A stretch of DNA of 64,000 nt from Saxidomus purpurata (Eukaryota > Mollusca > Bivalvia > Venerida > Veneridae), in contig JAFMSR010000036.1 in the NCBI GenBank assembly GCA_022818135.1, positions 124,001-188,000 on the forward strand, in the 5' to 3' direction. Made by a program: the position numbers and the translations under genes. The notes beneath the pieces were generated by a model. It made no database searches. It was not told where the DNA came from and was given only the letters and a program-made list of their open reading frames with translations. The stretch's first letter is position 1. Every line of letters starts with the position of its first letter. Positions 49,838 to 60,665 of this stretch are shown piece by piece.

Positions 49838-50300
49838 TTATACCCCTGTTTGGATGATCATATGGGAACAACCGCTGCAAGTTGGCGGCATCCACACATC
49901 CGCTTTCTAAGTCAAACAGTTTTCATCTGATCTTCACCAAATTTGCTGAACATGTTTGTGGGCCAAGTTTGATAACCAGCCAAATCGCCTAAGGCACTTT
50001 TGGATTATGGCCTTTGAATTATCCAAAATTGGCCTTTTCCACTCTCTAAGTTGAACAGTTTTCATCTGATCTTCACACTGACACTATTGTGTCATGTAGT
50101 CAAAGATCAAGATCACATGGGCCTGAAACTTGAAAATCTTCTCTGTTTTTCAAACCATTTGTTGGATTTTCATCAAACTTTCAGGAAAGCATCAGTATGA
50201 AGTCTTGTGCATATTACAATAGGGGTTATATATTCAAAAGTCATGGTCACAGGGGCCTTAAAAAAGGAAGAAAATCTTTTCCGTTTTCCATTTCTAAAAC
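49838..50300 (-). mobile_element. Pearl-type family F, inverse copy
   Basis: The reverse complement of the family seen at 18395-18790: the 3' end ATCCAAACAGGGGTATAAAA lies at 49838-49858 in inverse, then GTTCCCATATGATC and core units with GATCAGATGAAAACTGTT. One core segment, AACTTAGAGAGTGGAAAAGG, is very like a minisatellite unit variant. Diverged, non-coding. Confidence 0.65.
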
Positions 50301-52394
50301 CCCTTGAAGTATGATTTTTTTTATCATTGCTGCTAAGTTGTATTAAGATGAAATGTTTTTTTCACAATGTTTCACAGTGTACAGTTTTATGGTTTTCTTA
50401 CATTTGCTTGAACTTGTGCTGCAGTTTCATGATTTTGTTTGAAAATATCTTGCAGTTTGAGGGAAATACTGGCAAACTTATGATGTCCTACCCAATTTTC
50501 TGGCAATTTTCTGATTTATAATTCCTGTGTAGTGTGGTTATGAAAATGGATATTGTGAAAAAGTTCAATCATTGACCTATCAGTTTTTTATTCGAAATAT
50601 CTTAGAAAATGTTATTCATTATTAAAAACTAGATTTTATGAAAACCTTGTTAGTTTCATTTTCACCATTGACCCCCTTACTAAATTGCGATACAGTTTAT
50701 GTTTTGTGTATATATCAAAATTTAATAAATTTGATTTGATAAATAAGATTTTCAAGAACTGCGTTTTCAATATATCAATAAAAGAAACAGACTAGATGTA
50801 GGAGTTTCTCATGGGATAACCATTTTTGTGCCACTTGTCTACAAAGGGGAACTGGGCAACACTAGGGGTATCACTTTTGTGTTTACATTTTGTACGTCCT
50901 TTGAATTGTGCATCAGTTTTAACCTTTATGGTCGTAATATGATATCCCTAGTAGGGATTGACACCAGATGAATAGAACTCAATATTCATAAAACGATAGA
51001 GGACTGAACATCAAACTTCAGTATGCAAGAACTTTAACTCTTTGATTATCAAAGATCTTTAGAATATTTTTTTTGGCTGTTTTGAAATGTTGATTACTCT
51101 TGCTTTATTGCTAATATCCATGACGAGTTTATATTTTTACAAAATTATCTATTAATGGTACTGTATTAAGTGTATTCTATCTCGCTATAAAAAACCAATG
51201 TTGCCTCAAACTCGAAGATGATAAGAAAACCTCTTTAATATTCACGACTTTGCTTCAAGTGCAGACTATGATCATGATACAAATATATGTAGTCTAATGA
51301 TGGTCTACCTTATCCTCAGTTCGTTAGACTATTCAAAATATTATTTTGCTTTTCCCACCAACACCTTTCACTCGAAAACTTTTGATATTATCAGAGTATA
51401 ATTGTGCTTTTTCGAATGTTCTGATGTCTTGGTGACTTGATATTTATGGGTTGTTGGCACAGTTTTAAAAGTAAATAACCATTTATGAGTTTTGGGATAA
51501 CGAGATAAAAATCAAAATTGCAATAATCTTTCTCATCCGACAACCAGAAAACAATAAGGATCTGGTAATGTATTAAATTCATTCTAATAATCTTTAGATT
51601 TAGAAGACACTTTTGCAATCATCTCAAACTTATCCTGTTTATGTTAATTTATAAATCAACTGGCGTATGTTATGTGCAACTGTACTATTTTCTTGGGCCT
51701 TGTGTAGGAGTTATGCAATAAAATGTCAATGTGCTACTCAATTGACAAATTCAGAAATTGCCAAAAATAAAACTGTATTTATGGACGCACGAGGATCTAC
51801 AATAAGAAAATTGCATAATTGTCATAAACTTCTGACAATTTACACCATTGATTTTTAATCAGATACTTTTTTTAAAACTCTTGTCACAAATCTTAATCAT
51901 ATTTTGATTATCACTGCTAAAGTATGTAAATATGAGGTGATCGATAAAAGCAATCAGTATGTTATTATTATTATTATTATTATTATTTTTACACAACTGT
52001 ACTGATGCTTTGTTGACATTTATACATAAACACATTGTATCTTTTGTTATCTTTTATTCTTTTATAAGGTAAGTCGACTCTAGCAAAAAAAAAACAAATT
52101 CATAAAATGAACACACTATTTTTAAACCGAGCTATTGTGTTTACCTTGACAGTCTTCTTAAACACTGGCACTACTTGTACTTTTCATAAATCTGTCAATT
52201 TTAGCAGCACTGATTATAGATTAACAGGATAGGGTATAGCTCCCATCCCCTTGCAGTACACATGACACTATGAGTTCACATATTTCAGTACGTACTGTCG
52301 GAGTTCCGGGGCTTAATTCAATTTGACTTGAACATGAATTTTCTAATCATCTGTCCTATTTACAGTATTACATAACCGTTAATAGTTTAAGTTT
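50301..52394. other. No intact gene; relic of NLR 3' flank
   Basis: 50700-50790 and 51265-51400 match 59870-59950 and 60050-60205 (e.g. TTTTCAATATATCAATAAAA, and AATATATGTAGTCTAATGAT then GGTCTACCTTA). This suggests a decayed duplicate of the NLR-like gene's 3' flank. A (TTA)n microsatellite lies at 51961-51990. No LRR or NACHT remnant could be read. Confidence 0.6.
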
Positions 52395-52560
52395 GTACTA
52401 CAGTAAAACAAGTGTAAGTGGAGCTGAAAGTTTTACCACATGTCACTGATTGATGGTCATGAGTTCGAGCCACACGACCAATCTGACTATAAAAGTAAAC
52501 GTTCCAGAGCATGTGAGCTTAGCACCAGTCCACCTGTTAAAATGGCCGTTAAACTATTTA
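52395..52560 (+). mobile_element. SINE fragment
   Basis: B-box-like GAGTTCGAGCCACAC at 52462 and the terminal CTGTTAAAATGGCCGTTAAA of the tRNA-derived SINE family. Body shortened. Confidence 0.6.
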
Positions 52561-53100
52561 GATAACCAAACTGCTTGGCCAGATAAAATGTATGACCATG
52601 GATCGTAAATAGTGAATAGTACATCACACAGTACATGGCCAGTCTGAATGGATAAATCTTCGTCCTCCAGAAAACTAGTACACATTTCTTTTTTATGCAG
52701 GTTTTCATAACTTCACAATTATTATAGGTTTGTATGTACGGTGTGTTATAGTCACTTGAAAGAAAACGTTACATCAGTCGTCAATGTCTAGCTTAATATA
52801 ATATTATGGTTTGAAGAATTTTTTTTCAACAGCTGTGATAAACGAAAGATTTACCGGGGTATTATAAATGAAAAGACAACAATACAATTCTCCTATATGC
52901 AGGTTTTCATAACTTCATAAACATTTTGTTACGTAGGGAAGACAATGAACATATGAAAAGTGAGTACATTAACAATATCCTAAATTATTGAGAATGAAAA
53001 CTCATATGTTTGAATTACTAAATAGGAAACTACAGAAAACACCAAAGTGTAGTGTAACAACACGACCAAAGCAGGATAAGTTTAACTATTTATTTATTTA
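52561..53100. other. No gene; short direct repeat
   Basis: ATGCAGGTTTTCATAACTTCA occurs at about 52696 and 52899 in a generally A+T-rich spacer. No other feature seen. Confidence 0.4.
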
Positions 53101-53140
53101 GACCAACGTTTCAGCATCTTACAGAGCCTTCATCAGGGTA
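53101..53140 (-). other. Hammerhead-ribozyme-like motif
   Basis: On the minus strand the order is CTGATGA (53136-53130), a possible short stem II, GAAAC (53112-53108), a 4-nt loop GUUG, then GGTC ending at 53101. This matches the conserved core of a hammerhead with a two-base-pair stem III, as reported for Penelope-like retroelements. Stem I pairing is poor, so this may be a degraded copy or chance. No Penelope-type protein is visible nearby. Confidence 0.35.
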
Positions 53141-53159
53141 CAAACAATATAAAAATTAT

Positions 53160-54600
53160 TGCTAATTACTAATAGGAAATATATACAAATGGAATACAAG
53201 ATACAAATTTTTATTTTGACAGTAACATCATGTACAATATAACATAAAGAAATAAAGAACCTGTGATATGACTAAGAAATACATTAAGACTTTCATAAAT
53301 ATGACACATAAATTAATGCTTCTGAAGTTCTGCACAGTGTGTAGTAAATTAAGATATTATAAGACATATAATTTACTAAGATATGATTGAAGTTATACAA
53401 GTAAGATAATATTTGTTTCAATAATCACATAAAGTACATTTTTGTACATAGATATATATTATTTTATGATAAATATAAACTACATTTAAAATCACACATA
53501 TAACACTTTAAATACCGTAACATCTATGTTCTACAACTTGAGATCTGTTGAAATAGATAAAAAAAATAAGATTTTAAACTTTTATTACACATGTTTGGAG
53601 TACTAGATACGTTATAAGACTAGCTTAAGATATAAAACTGACAAGGGGAGCAACTCAATACTAGTAGATTAACTGATAAAGGTTTAGGTTGTTTACCTTT
53701 ATAATAAAAGTATTACAAATTGTGGGAAGATCTACATGTAGATCTAAAAACTGCCATAAAAAAGGATAAAAAAACTCTGAAAAGCAAAGGAACACAAAAG
53801 TATGTGCGACCGATAGAAAGGAGCTAAAGACATTTATCCCCCCACCCCAATCAGATTAGCAACATCCTCACACTGAGATAACATAAATAAGTATATGGTA
53901 ACTTTTATATATGTTCTAAGAAGCTGAACTTTGCATCAATTACTAAAACTAAAACGAGCACTGGTGATAAATCATAATGCACAGGGAGCAAGCATGAATA
54001 ATAAAAGCAAGCTTAAGTAAGGCAACTTCTCCATATAATATAAAGTTAATTAAGTCTGTCAGTGCGCTCACACAGCACATTTAATGATATAACAGAAACT
54101 GACAGCTATACTCGACTGGTTATTATTAGCAACATGTATTTGAATTCAGGGGCTAAAATTGACAATGCTAACAGAAAAGTAAGAGATAAATTGTTAAATT
54201 TGGTTAATATTTGGTTACATGGTAATGGGTTACATCTCTGCTGTACTTCAATTATAAATACATATACAATGTAGATAATTCTGCCAAAGAGTCTTGTTCG
54301 GCTGTGAAATATGGCCGAAAACGTCCGCACCTAGAAAAAAGCGCACAGCTTTTGCATAAAACATATTCAGAATATTCCGGTGTATTCGCGGACAGTCTGG
54401 TAGGGGCCATGCCTTTAGAATATGAAATAGATATTGGGAAACTATCGTTCCTTTTACTATGTATACACATCATAGTTCAAGGAATACATTTCTGTACAGA
54501 TTGATTTCCTATTTTGACCATAAAACAGAGTTCCAGCTTGGATTTATTCCCATGATAGTCCAAGTTTGAACAAATACTCGCTTGAACATTATTTATTACA
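53160..54600. other. A+T-rich spacer, no gene seen
   Basis: I looked for HEPN or other N-terminal exons of the NLR-like gene and found none. The frames at 54062-54274 and 54304-54504 have no recognised motif. Confidence 0.45.
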
Positions 54601-54657
54601 AGACATGAGCTCATGTCAATTTCCGCGGAAATCAGAATGGTGATCACTAGTCACGAG

Positions 54658-55092
54658 GTTGAAGTTTGTAGAGATGCAATGGTATCCATCACAAACAGAT
54701 CAGAGGAGCTGAAACAATTGATACAAGATGCAAAGGACGATATAGACCAGAAAAAGGCCATCTTGGTCCTCTTGTTTCAATTCACCAACAACGAGGTTGA
54801 AGTATGTAGAGACGCAATGGTATCCTTTACAAATAAAACAGTGGAGCTGAAACAAATGATACAAGACTCAATGAACGATATAGACCAGAGAAAGACACAA
54901 GTTTCCAAGGTTGTTGATGATAAAACACGAGATGCTTTAAAAAAATTGGAAACACAGAATGATGGTCAGCTACAAGCCATGAAACAAATGATCCAGTCAC
55001 TCTGTGTAAGATTGCAACATGTTGAGGCAGACAACTCTGCTATGAAACTGGACAACTCTGTTATGAAACAGGACATAAGTTTAATTCAGCAG
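54658..55092 (+). CDS. Coiled-coil exon of NLR-like gene, partly duplicated
   Basis: Paralogue of the minus-strand exon 2168-2476. The intact exon is 54796-55092: acceptor CAACGAG, start VEVCRDAMVSFTNKTVELKQ, end MKQDISLIQQ, donor CAG|GTAACA, phase 0. Upstream in the same frame lies a partial copy (54658 to about 54756, start VEVCRDAMVSITNRSEELKQ, ending DIDQKK). A 39-bp linker joins them, holding the 5' tip of a family D element in inverse (GGCCATCTTGGTCCTCTTGT) and the end of an intron. The frame is open from an ATG at 54613 through both copies, so translation could begin there without a HEPN domain, or splicing may use either acceptor. Probably oligomerises. Confidence 0.65.
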
Positions 55093-55209
55093 GTAACATG
55101 TGATTATGTATTTCTCTTTCCATCGAATTGTTTTGAGAGCTCTAAAGGTTAATAAACATTTTGAATGTTAAATTTCTTTTAGCACTTTTGTTACAAAAAG
55201 CTATGTCTT

Positions 55210-55428
55210 GTTAGCATAAAAAACAGACAAAAACATGTTTTTTCCACCATATGCCACCCATGTTCCACCCTGAAAATAGTCAGAAGGCCTGAATCTTAGA
55301 TATGTGGAATGTAGCATTATGTAGTTGATCTCTATGAATATTGTTCAAATGAGTTTAGAAAATACCCCTTCTGATATTGTTGACCTTAGAAGCCAAGTGA
55401 GTAATATATGTCAGACAGACAGACAGAC

Positions 55429-55464
<36 letters not shown>

Positions 55465-55512
55465 CCATGCTATCACAATAACTCACTTCATGCTCAGGTG
55501 AGCTAATGAAAA
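55210..55512 (+). mobile_element. Pearl-type remnant with (ACAG)n tract
   Basis: Diverged body, an (ACAG)n microsatellite at about 55412-55463, and a 3' end CTCAC-ttcatgctcag-GTGAG followed by CTAAT. The 3' hairpin motif is complementary to the 5' CTCACATGAG of family D. In an intron of the NLR-like gene. Confidence 0.65.
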
Positions 55513-55933
55513 GGAAAAGCAGAGACATGTTCAAGCTCGTTTTGACATGATTTGAAAATCGAGTGACAAAATTTTTCCATAAGTTTGCACTTTTCTTTTG
55601 CTTTTTAATTGTAACAAAAAAAAATAACTCAAAAAACTTTCAACTCTTTCTGAAAGTCAGTTTAATATAAAAAAAAAAACTGAAAAAATCAAACAATTTT
55701 TACCCTTCCAATAGGCTAGGGCTATTTCCCCTACTAAGTCTTATAAAACAAGATTGTTCAAGAACAGTTGATGTGTCAAAAACTGACTTACAAGTGAAAG
55801 TGTTTGGAATAAAAAAAACTACTACAGTTGAACTTTTAGGAACAGTAACAGGCTCTGAACAATACAAATAATCTTGATACAATATGCACAAACTATGTAC
55901 CTGTGTAACAATGTTCCGATATTCTCATTTTAG

Positions 55934-56024
55934 CGTCTTACACTAATTCAGAGTAGTGTAGAAGAACTGGACACCACAAGAAGTGCACACAACAAACAAC
56001 TAGAGTATGTGAAACAGAAACAAG
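55934..56024 (+). CDS. Short coiled-coil exon of NLR-like gene
   Basis: 91 bp with acceptor TTTTAG and donor CAAG|GTAATA. In phase with the exon before it, it reads RLTLIQSSVEELDTTRSAHN and ends in EYVKQKQ, continuing the heptad pattern. It leaves phase 1 for the next exon. That acceptor should lie upstream of a P-loop, in the region now occupied by the palindrome. Confidence 0.65.
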
Positions 56025-56224
56025 GTAATAGTAATCAACTGTTGATTCTGTTGTTTTGGTGCTACTGTTGTCACTTTTAGCTCTACTGGATGAAATCTGT
56101 GTCACCTCCGGTTAAAAACTAGGTCACAAGGTCAAATATAAAAAGCCTTGGCATATCTCTAGAAGACACATTTATTAACCACTCTTCATCAAAATTGGTC
56201 AGAATGTTTGTCCCAATGATTTCT

Positions 56225-56409
56225 AGGTCGGCTTGGAAACTGGGACTTTTGGGGTTAAACACTAGGTCACACGGTCAAATCGAATTAAAACCTTGTTAAC
56301 ACTCTGGCTGGTATTAAATGTTGCTTCCAGAGTGTTAACAAGGTTTTAATTCGATTTGACCGTGTGACCTAGTGTTTAACCCCAAAAGTCCCAGTTTCCA
56401 AGCCGACCT
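56225..56409. repeat. Perfect 83-bp palindrome with 19-bp loop
   Basis: 56225-56307 and 56327-56409 are exact reverse complements around a 19-bp loop. The left arm continues the upstream non-coding repeat (from about 56090, with AGGTCACAAGGTCAAAT). The right arm is its inverted copy and ends one base before the truncated NACHT frame. The complete identity means it is very recent or an artefact. Confidence 0.97.
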
Positions 56410-59400
56410 TGCACGTTGAACAAGATGATGATTTACAATTGGTGCAAAGCAGTAAGAGGTGACAGTGAGCATGCAGCAAATACAAGTGATACATGCAATG
56501 AAAGTAAAGCTACAGGACATAACAAAACACAAGATGACAAAATACAAGATGACAAAATACAAGCTGACAATATTAGAGAGATGAGCAAGTTTGATTTTCT
56601 ATTTACAATACCATTACAGAGGATGTCGGGATTTAGTTCCAATATAAAAAAAATGATAAAAGCCCTTTATGAAGATGTTATGACTGATGAACTTGTGGAT
56701 GAAATCTTTGATCAAGAATCAGAACATTGTTTGATTATAGCTGATGGTCTTGATGAGTGGACTCCACCAAAGCATGCACCTTTTCCACAACATGTCAGTT
56801 ACGGTAACCCAGTAGCAGATGGAGTGAAAAACTCAACATTGGTCACACTTTCTAGACCATCTGCCAGAGGAATTCTAAACATGAAGTTATCCGAGTATGA
56901 TCAGAAAATCAAATTACATGGAGTAAGTAAGGTCTTATTATATGATTTTATTGAGAAATACATGAGGAAACTTAATAAAATTGAACTAAGGCATGCGTTC
57001 AAGACAAAAATGAATCAAGCAAAACTGGAGCATCTCGAAAAAACACCTTTGATACTGCAACAGCTGATCTGGATGTTTTGTACAGGAGTAGGCACCGGAG
57101 AGTCTGTAGCTGACATTTATAGTAACATTGTAAATATCATGTTTGGCTGGTCTGAGAAGAAAGGAGAGGAAGATACAACACAATCATCAGTAAACACTGA
57201 TAGAGAAATTAAACATATCCAACTGCCCAAACTTCTAAAGAGATTCTCACGCTGTGAAGAAAACAAAAGAATACTTTTTCTATTAGGGGAACTAGCATTC
57301 AAAATCCTTACCAAAGACATGATAAGTACATTTGGCCGCTCAGATCTTTACCATTGTGGACTGTCTAAAGATGAAATAGGGAAACTTGTAACATATGGTA
57401 TTCTAGTAGAATATAACTGCTTTGATCCAACTATTGAAACTACACAGTTATCATTCATTCACATATCATACCTTGAATTCTTTGCGGCTGTTTATGTATC
57501 AGGTCATTACAGTAACAGTGAACAGCACCTGACACATGAGCAGAAGCCCAAAACGCCCAAACTAGAAAACAGAATGGTGTTGAAGGAGCTGTTTATGAAA
57601 TATAAATCAGTAGAAGACATACTGCAATTATCAAACCTACTAAAAATGGTTTGTGGATTGTCTCCCTTTCTTTTAGAAGAAATATCTATCCTTATCTCAA
57701 AGAATATGATGAGTGATGAAAGTATGATCAAATACAGAAACAAGCTTTCTCAGTTTAGTGACTTTGATGGGTATGCCAGGAGGTATGAACCTTTGCAGAT
57801 TCAGATACTGATCAGAGAGTGTTTTGAAGAGTGTGGCACGGATGATAAACCTGCAGTTAGTCTTTGTGACTGTGTTCTAGGTGATTTTGATTTCTTCTTA
57901 AGGGAGTCATGGAGTGAGTCATTTTGTCAAAATATTGTCTCCAGCAGTGTGTTGTCTATACATGTATATATAGACGGTAGTTTCAGATGGAGAGAACTTA
58001 TAAAAGAAAAAGAAAGTAGATTGAATATAGAAAGAATAAAATGGATCAGCGAGCTTCATCAGTTACAGTTCATTAGAATAGACAATATCAAGTCTTGTGA
58101 GGCAATAGAACAGCTAGAATCATCATTAAAAGAAACTGTGCTTTTGAAACACCTTAATCTGAAAAGTATCACCTGTAACAATAACACATGTAAAGGTCAT
58201 ACCATTGACCTGTCTGGACACAGTCAGCTACAGAGTATTCATTTGAACCTTTGTTCAGTTATGTTAAGCTCTTTGGTAAATACTGAAAGTCTTGAAAATG
58301 TTTCCATCTCAAAGAGTTATGGCAGCAAAACACCACATGTGATGTGTGAGCATTTATCGTCATCATTATCACAAGCTGTGTCATTAAAACAACTTACACT
58401 GACTAACATTGTCTGTGACCATGACGACTGTGAAGGTCATACCATTGATCTGTCTGGACACAGTCAGCTACAGAGTATTCATTTGGAAGATTGTTCAGTT
58501 ATGTTAAGCTCTTTGGTAAATATTAAAAGTGTTTCCATCTCAAACGATTATGGCAGCAAAACACCACATGTGATGTGTGAGCATTTATCATCATTATTAT
58601 CACAAGCTGTGTCATTAAAAGAACTTAAACTGAAAAACATTGTCTGTGATTGTGACGACTGTGAAGTTCATACCATTGACCTGTCTAAACATGATCAGTT
58701 TCAAAGTATTGAGATAGAGAATTGTTCATGTCGGTTAGGCTCTGTGGTAAATACTAAAAGTCTAGAGAGAGTTTCCATCACAGGGAATTATACCGGAAGA
58801 ACACATGTGATGTTTGAGCATTTATCATCATCATTATCACAAGCTGTGTCTTTAAAACAACTTTCCCTGAATTTCATGTTCTGTGACCGTGACGACTGTG
58901 AAGGTCATACCATTGGCCTGTCAAAACATGATCAGCTTCAGAGTGTTGATCTTAGTAACTTTTCTATATCTAGTATTAATACAAAAAATCTTAAAACTTT
59001 GACTGTATCACGGTCTGATGTACACCAGCTACTGCAGTTTTGTTACAATAGCAAACTGGAACATCTGAGTATAAGTGGTATTATTATACACACATACACA
59101 TCAGAAATGAATTCTGTTGTACAATCCTTACAGCAGCTACACACACTTATACTAGTAGGGATAAACATTGATGAGAATTCCCTCACTGTAACAGCTGGGA
59201 TGAAGAGTCTCAAGTATATCACACTTTGGTGTGTCAGCATGAGTCTTGAGACATGGTGTACATTTGTTGATAGTTTGCTTCAGCTACAACATTCTGTACA
59301 GGTAGAAACACAGTGGCTTTCTATAGGACAAGGACAGCAAAATGCTGCTCTACAATATGTTAGACAGGATCAGGCATATTTTCGAATTCACAGAGATGAT

Positions 59401-59442
59401 TTGTTTGACATCAAATTTTCATCCAAGAAGACCAATGTTTGA
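56410..59442 (+). CDS. NACHT-LRR exon of NLR-like gene, P-loop missing
   Basis: Open frame of about 1,010 codons, first stop upstream at 56377. Numbering from the TTG at 56416: NKMMIYNWCKAVRGD (2-16) is the helix that normally follows Walker A. Walker B is LIIADGLDEW (106-115), a sensor-like LVTLSRPSARG lies at 142-152, and LSFIHISYLEFFAAVY near 345-360 marks the end of the NACHT-associated winged-helix part. From about residue 570 to 880 there are four leucine-rich units of 77-80 residues, each with a C-x4-C pair and HTIDLSGHSQLQSIHL or a variant. The C-terminus lacks a membrane segment. NACHT NTPases of this kind oligomerise on nucleotide binding; the LRR part usually senses ligand. No GxxxxGKT exists in frame, because the sequence to its left is the palindrome. 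It is therefore either a pseudogene or wrongly assembled. Followed by AATAAA at 59868. Confidence 0.85.
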   Translation, partial: CTLNKMMIYNWCKAVRGDSEHAANTSDTCNESKATGHNKTQDDKIQDDKIQADNIREMSKFDFLFTIPLQRMSGFSSNIKKMIKALYEDVMTDELVDEIFDQESEHCLIIADGLDEWTPPKHAPFPQHVSYGNPVADGVKNSTLVTLSRPSARGILNMKLSEYDQKIKLHGVSKVLLYDFIEKYMRKLNKIELRHAFKTKMNQAKLEHLEKTPLILQQLIWMFCTGVGTGESVADIYSNIVNIMFGWSEKKGEEDTTQSSVNTDREIKHIQLPKLLKRFSRCEENKRILFLLGELAFKILTKDMISTFGRSDLYHCGLSKDEIGKLVTYGILVEYNCFDPTIETTQLSFIHISYLEFFAAVYVSGHYSNSEQHLTHEQKPKTPKLENRMVLKELFMKYKSVEDILQLSNLLKMVCGLSPFLLEEISILISKNMMSDESMIKYRNKLSQFSDFDGYARRYEPLQIQILIRECFEECGTDDKPAVSLCDCVLGDFDFFLRESWSESFCQNIVSSSVLSIHVYIDGSFRWRELIKEKESRLNIERIKWISELHQLQFIRIDNIKSCEAIEQLESSLKETVLLKHLNLKSITCNNNTCKGHTIDLSGHSQLQSIHLNLCSVMLSSLVNTESLENVSISKSYGSKTPHVMCEHLSSSLSQAVSLKQLTLTNIVCDHDDCEGHTIDLSGHSQLQSIHLEDCSVMLSSLVNIKSVSISNDYGSKTPHVMCEHLSSLLSQAVSLKELKLKNIVCDCDDCEVHTIDLSKHDQFQSIEIENCSCRLGSVVNTKSLERVSITGNYTGRTHVMFEHLSSSLSQAVSLKQLSLNFMFCDRDDCEGHTIGLSKHDQLQSVDLSNFSISSINTKNLKTLTVSRSDVHQLLQFCYNSKLEHLSISGIIIHTYTSEMNSVVQSLQQLHTLILVGINIDENSLTVTAGMKSLKYITLWCVSMSLETWCTFVDSLLQLQHSVQVETQWLSIGQGQQNAALQYVRQDQAYFRIHRDDLFDIKFSSKKTNV

Positions 59443-60192
59443 AAACTGACCAATGATGGAAATGTTTTAATGCTGTAAACATAATTGTTTTGCAAATTCA
59501 AACAGAAGCTCTGACTGTGATAATGATATTTGACTTTATGTACAAAGACTGTAGTTGTTTCAAATTGAATGATTTATTTCGGGTTTTGAGACAAAATTAA
59601 TATAATATAACATTTTACAGTGTTTCCTTGGCACATTCTGTGCATAATAATTGTCTATGTAGTGATGTTTGCATAATTTATCACTTTTGAAACCAATTTA
59701 ATCGAGAAGGAAACAAACATATTTTAAATTGTTTGTCTGTTGCAAGTTATACAAATCTGAAACAAAATTGACATGAACCATATTTACATATTTTTTTATG
59801 TTGATTACAGCAGACAAGATAAAACTGTGTTTTTGTAATTGTATAATCTACATTGTATTTATATGGTAATAAATATTTAAATTTGATCAATTTGATTTAA
59901 TATAATGATATAATCAAGAACAGCTTTTTCAATATATCAATAAAAAGGGGAAACTTTAAGTTATGCGTGACTTTTTCATGGAGTGTCATTTTTTCACATT
60001 TTTGTGTCGATTGTACACTTACAGCGACCAGACAACACTTAGGCTGCCAGACTATGATCAGGTTACAAATATATGTAGTCTAATGATGGTCTACCTTACC
60101 TTCATATCATAAGTCTATTAAAGTTATTGCTTGAAAATCTCACACCTGAGGAAATTAAAACAATCCATCCCATGAAAATCTGATATATTATC
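59443..60192 (+). other. 3' UTR and flank of NLR-like gene
   Basis: A+T-rich, with AATAAA at 59868 and 59938. 59870-60205 is paralogous to segments between 50700 and 51400. No coding region. Confidence 0.5.
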
Positions 60193-60369
60193 AGAGTAGT
60201 ACAGTAAACTCTGTTTATAAGGAACTCCTTGGGACCATTTATATTTGTTCCTTATATCCGGAATTTGTTATATCCATATAACATTTTCATATGAAATAGA
60301 GAAAAAAAAACTTGGGCAGAGAAAATTTGTTCCTTATATCCAAATGTTCGCTCTATCCGGAGTTGTTAT
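60193..60369 (+). mobile_element. pogo/Tigger-like fragment
   Basis: Begins CAGTAAACTCTGTTTATAAG, with repeated TTGTTCCTTATATCC and CTCTATCCGGAGTTG motifs typical of pogo/Tigger termini by recall. It is cut at 60369, where the LTR begins, so the retrotransposon probably inserted into it. The other half would be beyond the window. Confidence 0.55.
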
Positions 60370-60534
60370 TGTCATGTATTGAGTAGGTCACAGAGATGAC
60401 AACAATATCCGAGACGACAATAATAATTATGCTGTGTATTAGCATTTTTTCTATTCAATAAACATCGAAACACGAGTTGTTCAATTTCTTGGCAATTCCA
60501 GCCAAAATATACAATAATTGGCGACGAGGTAAAC
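60370..60534 (+). repeat. Short 5' LTR and primer-binding site
   Basis: A 144-bp LTR is proposed from TGTCATG (60370) to ATACA (60513), with CAATAAACA at about 60457 as polyadenylation signal. The next bases contain TGGCGACGAGGTAAAC (60519-60534), a primer-binding-site-like motif common in Mag-like Ty3/Gypsy elements. The boundary is tentative because the 3' LTR is not in the window. Confidence 0.55.
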
Positions 60535-60665
60535 CAATAAGAAGATGAATTCTACATCATTCTAACGGGCGGTAAAATATTGAAGAGAAAATTACATTCT
60601 CAAAGACAATTTTAGTCGACCAAATAATAGTGTACCGGTAGTCGGATAGACAGTAAAATCGGACA

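Noticed and set aside
54062..54504. Possible HEPN exon for the plus-strand NLR-like gene
   Set aside because: No RN-x3-H motif, no cysteine cluster and no similarity to exons 19516-20543.
55412..55463. Functional (ACAG)n element
   Set aside because: Tetranucleotide tracts are a normal part of pearl-type elements and this one sits next to such a 3' end.
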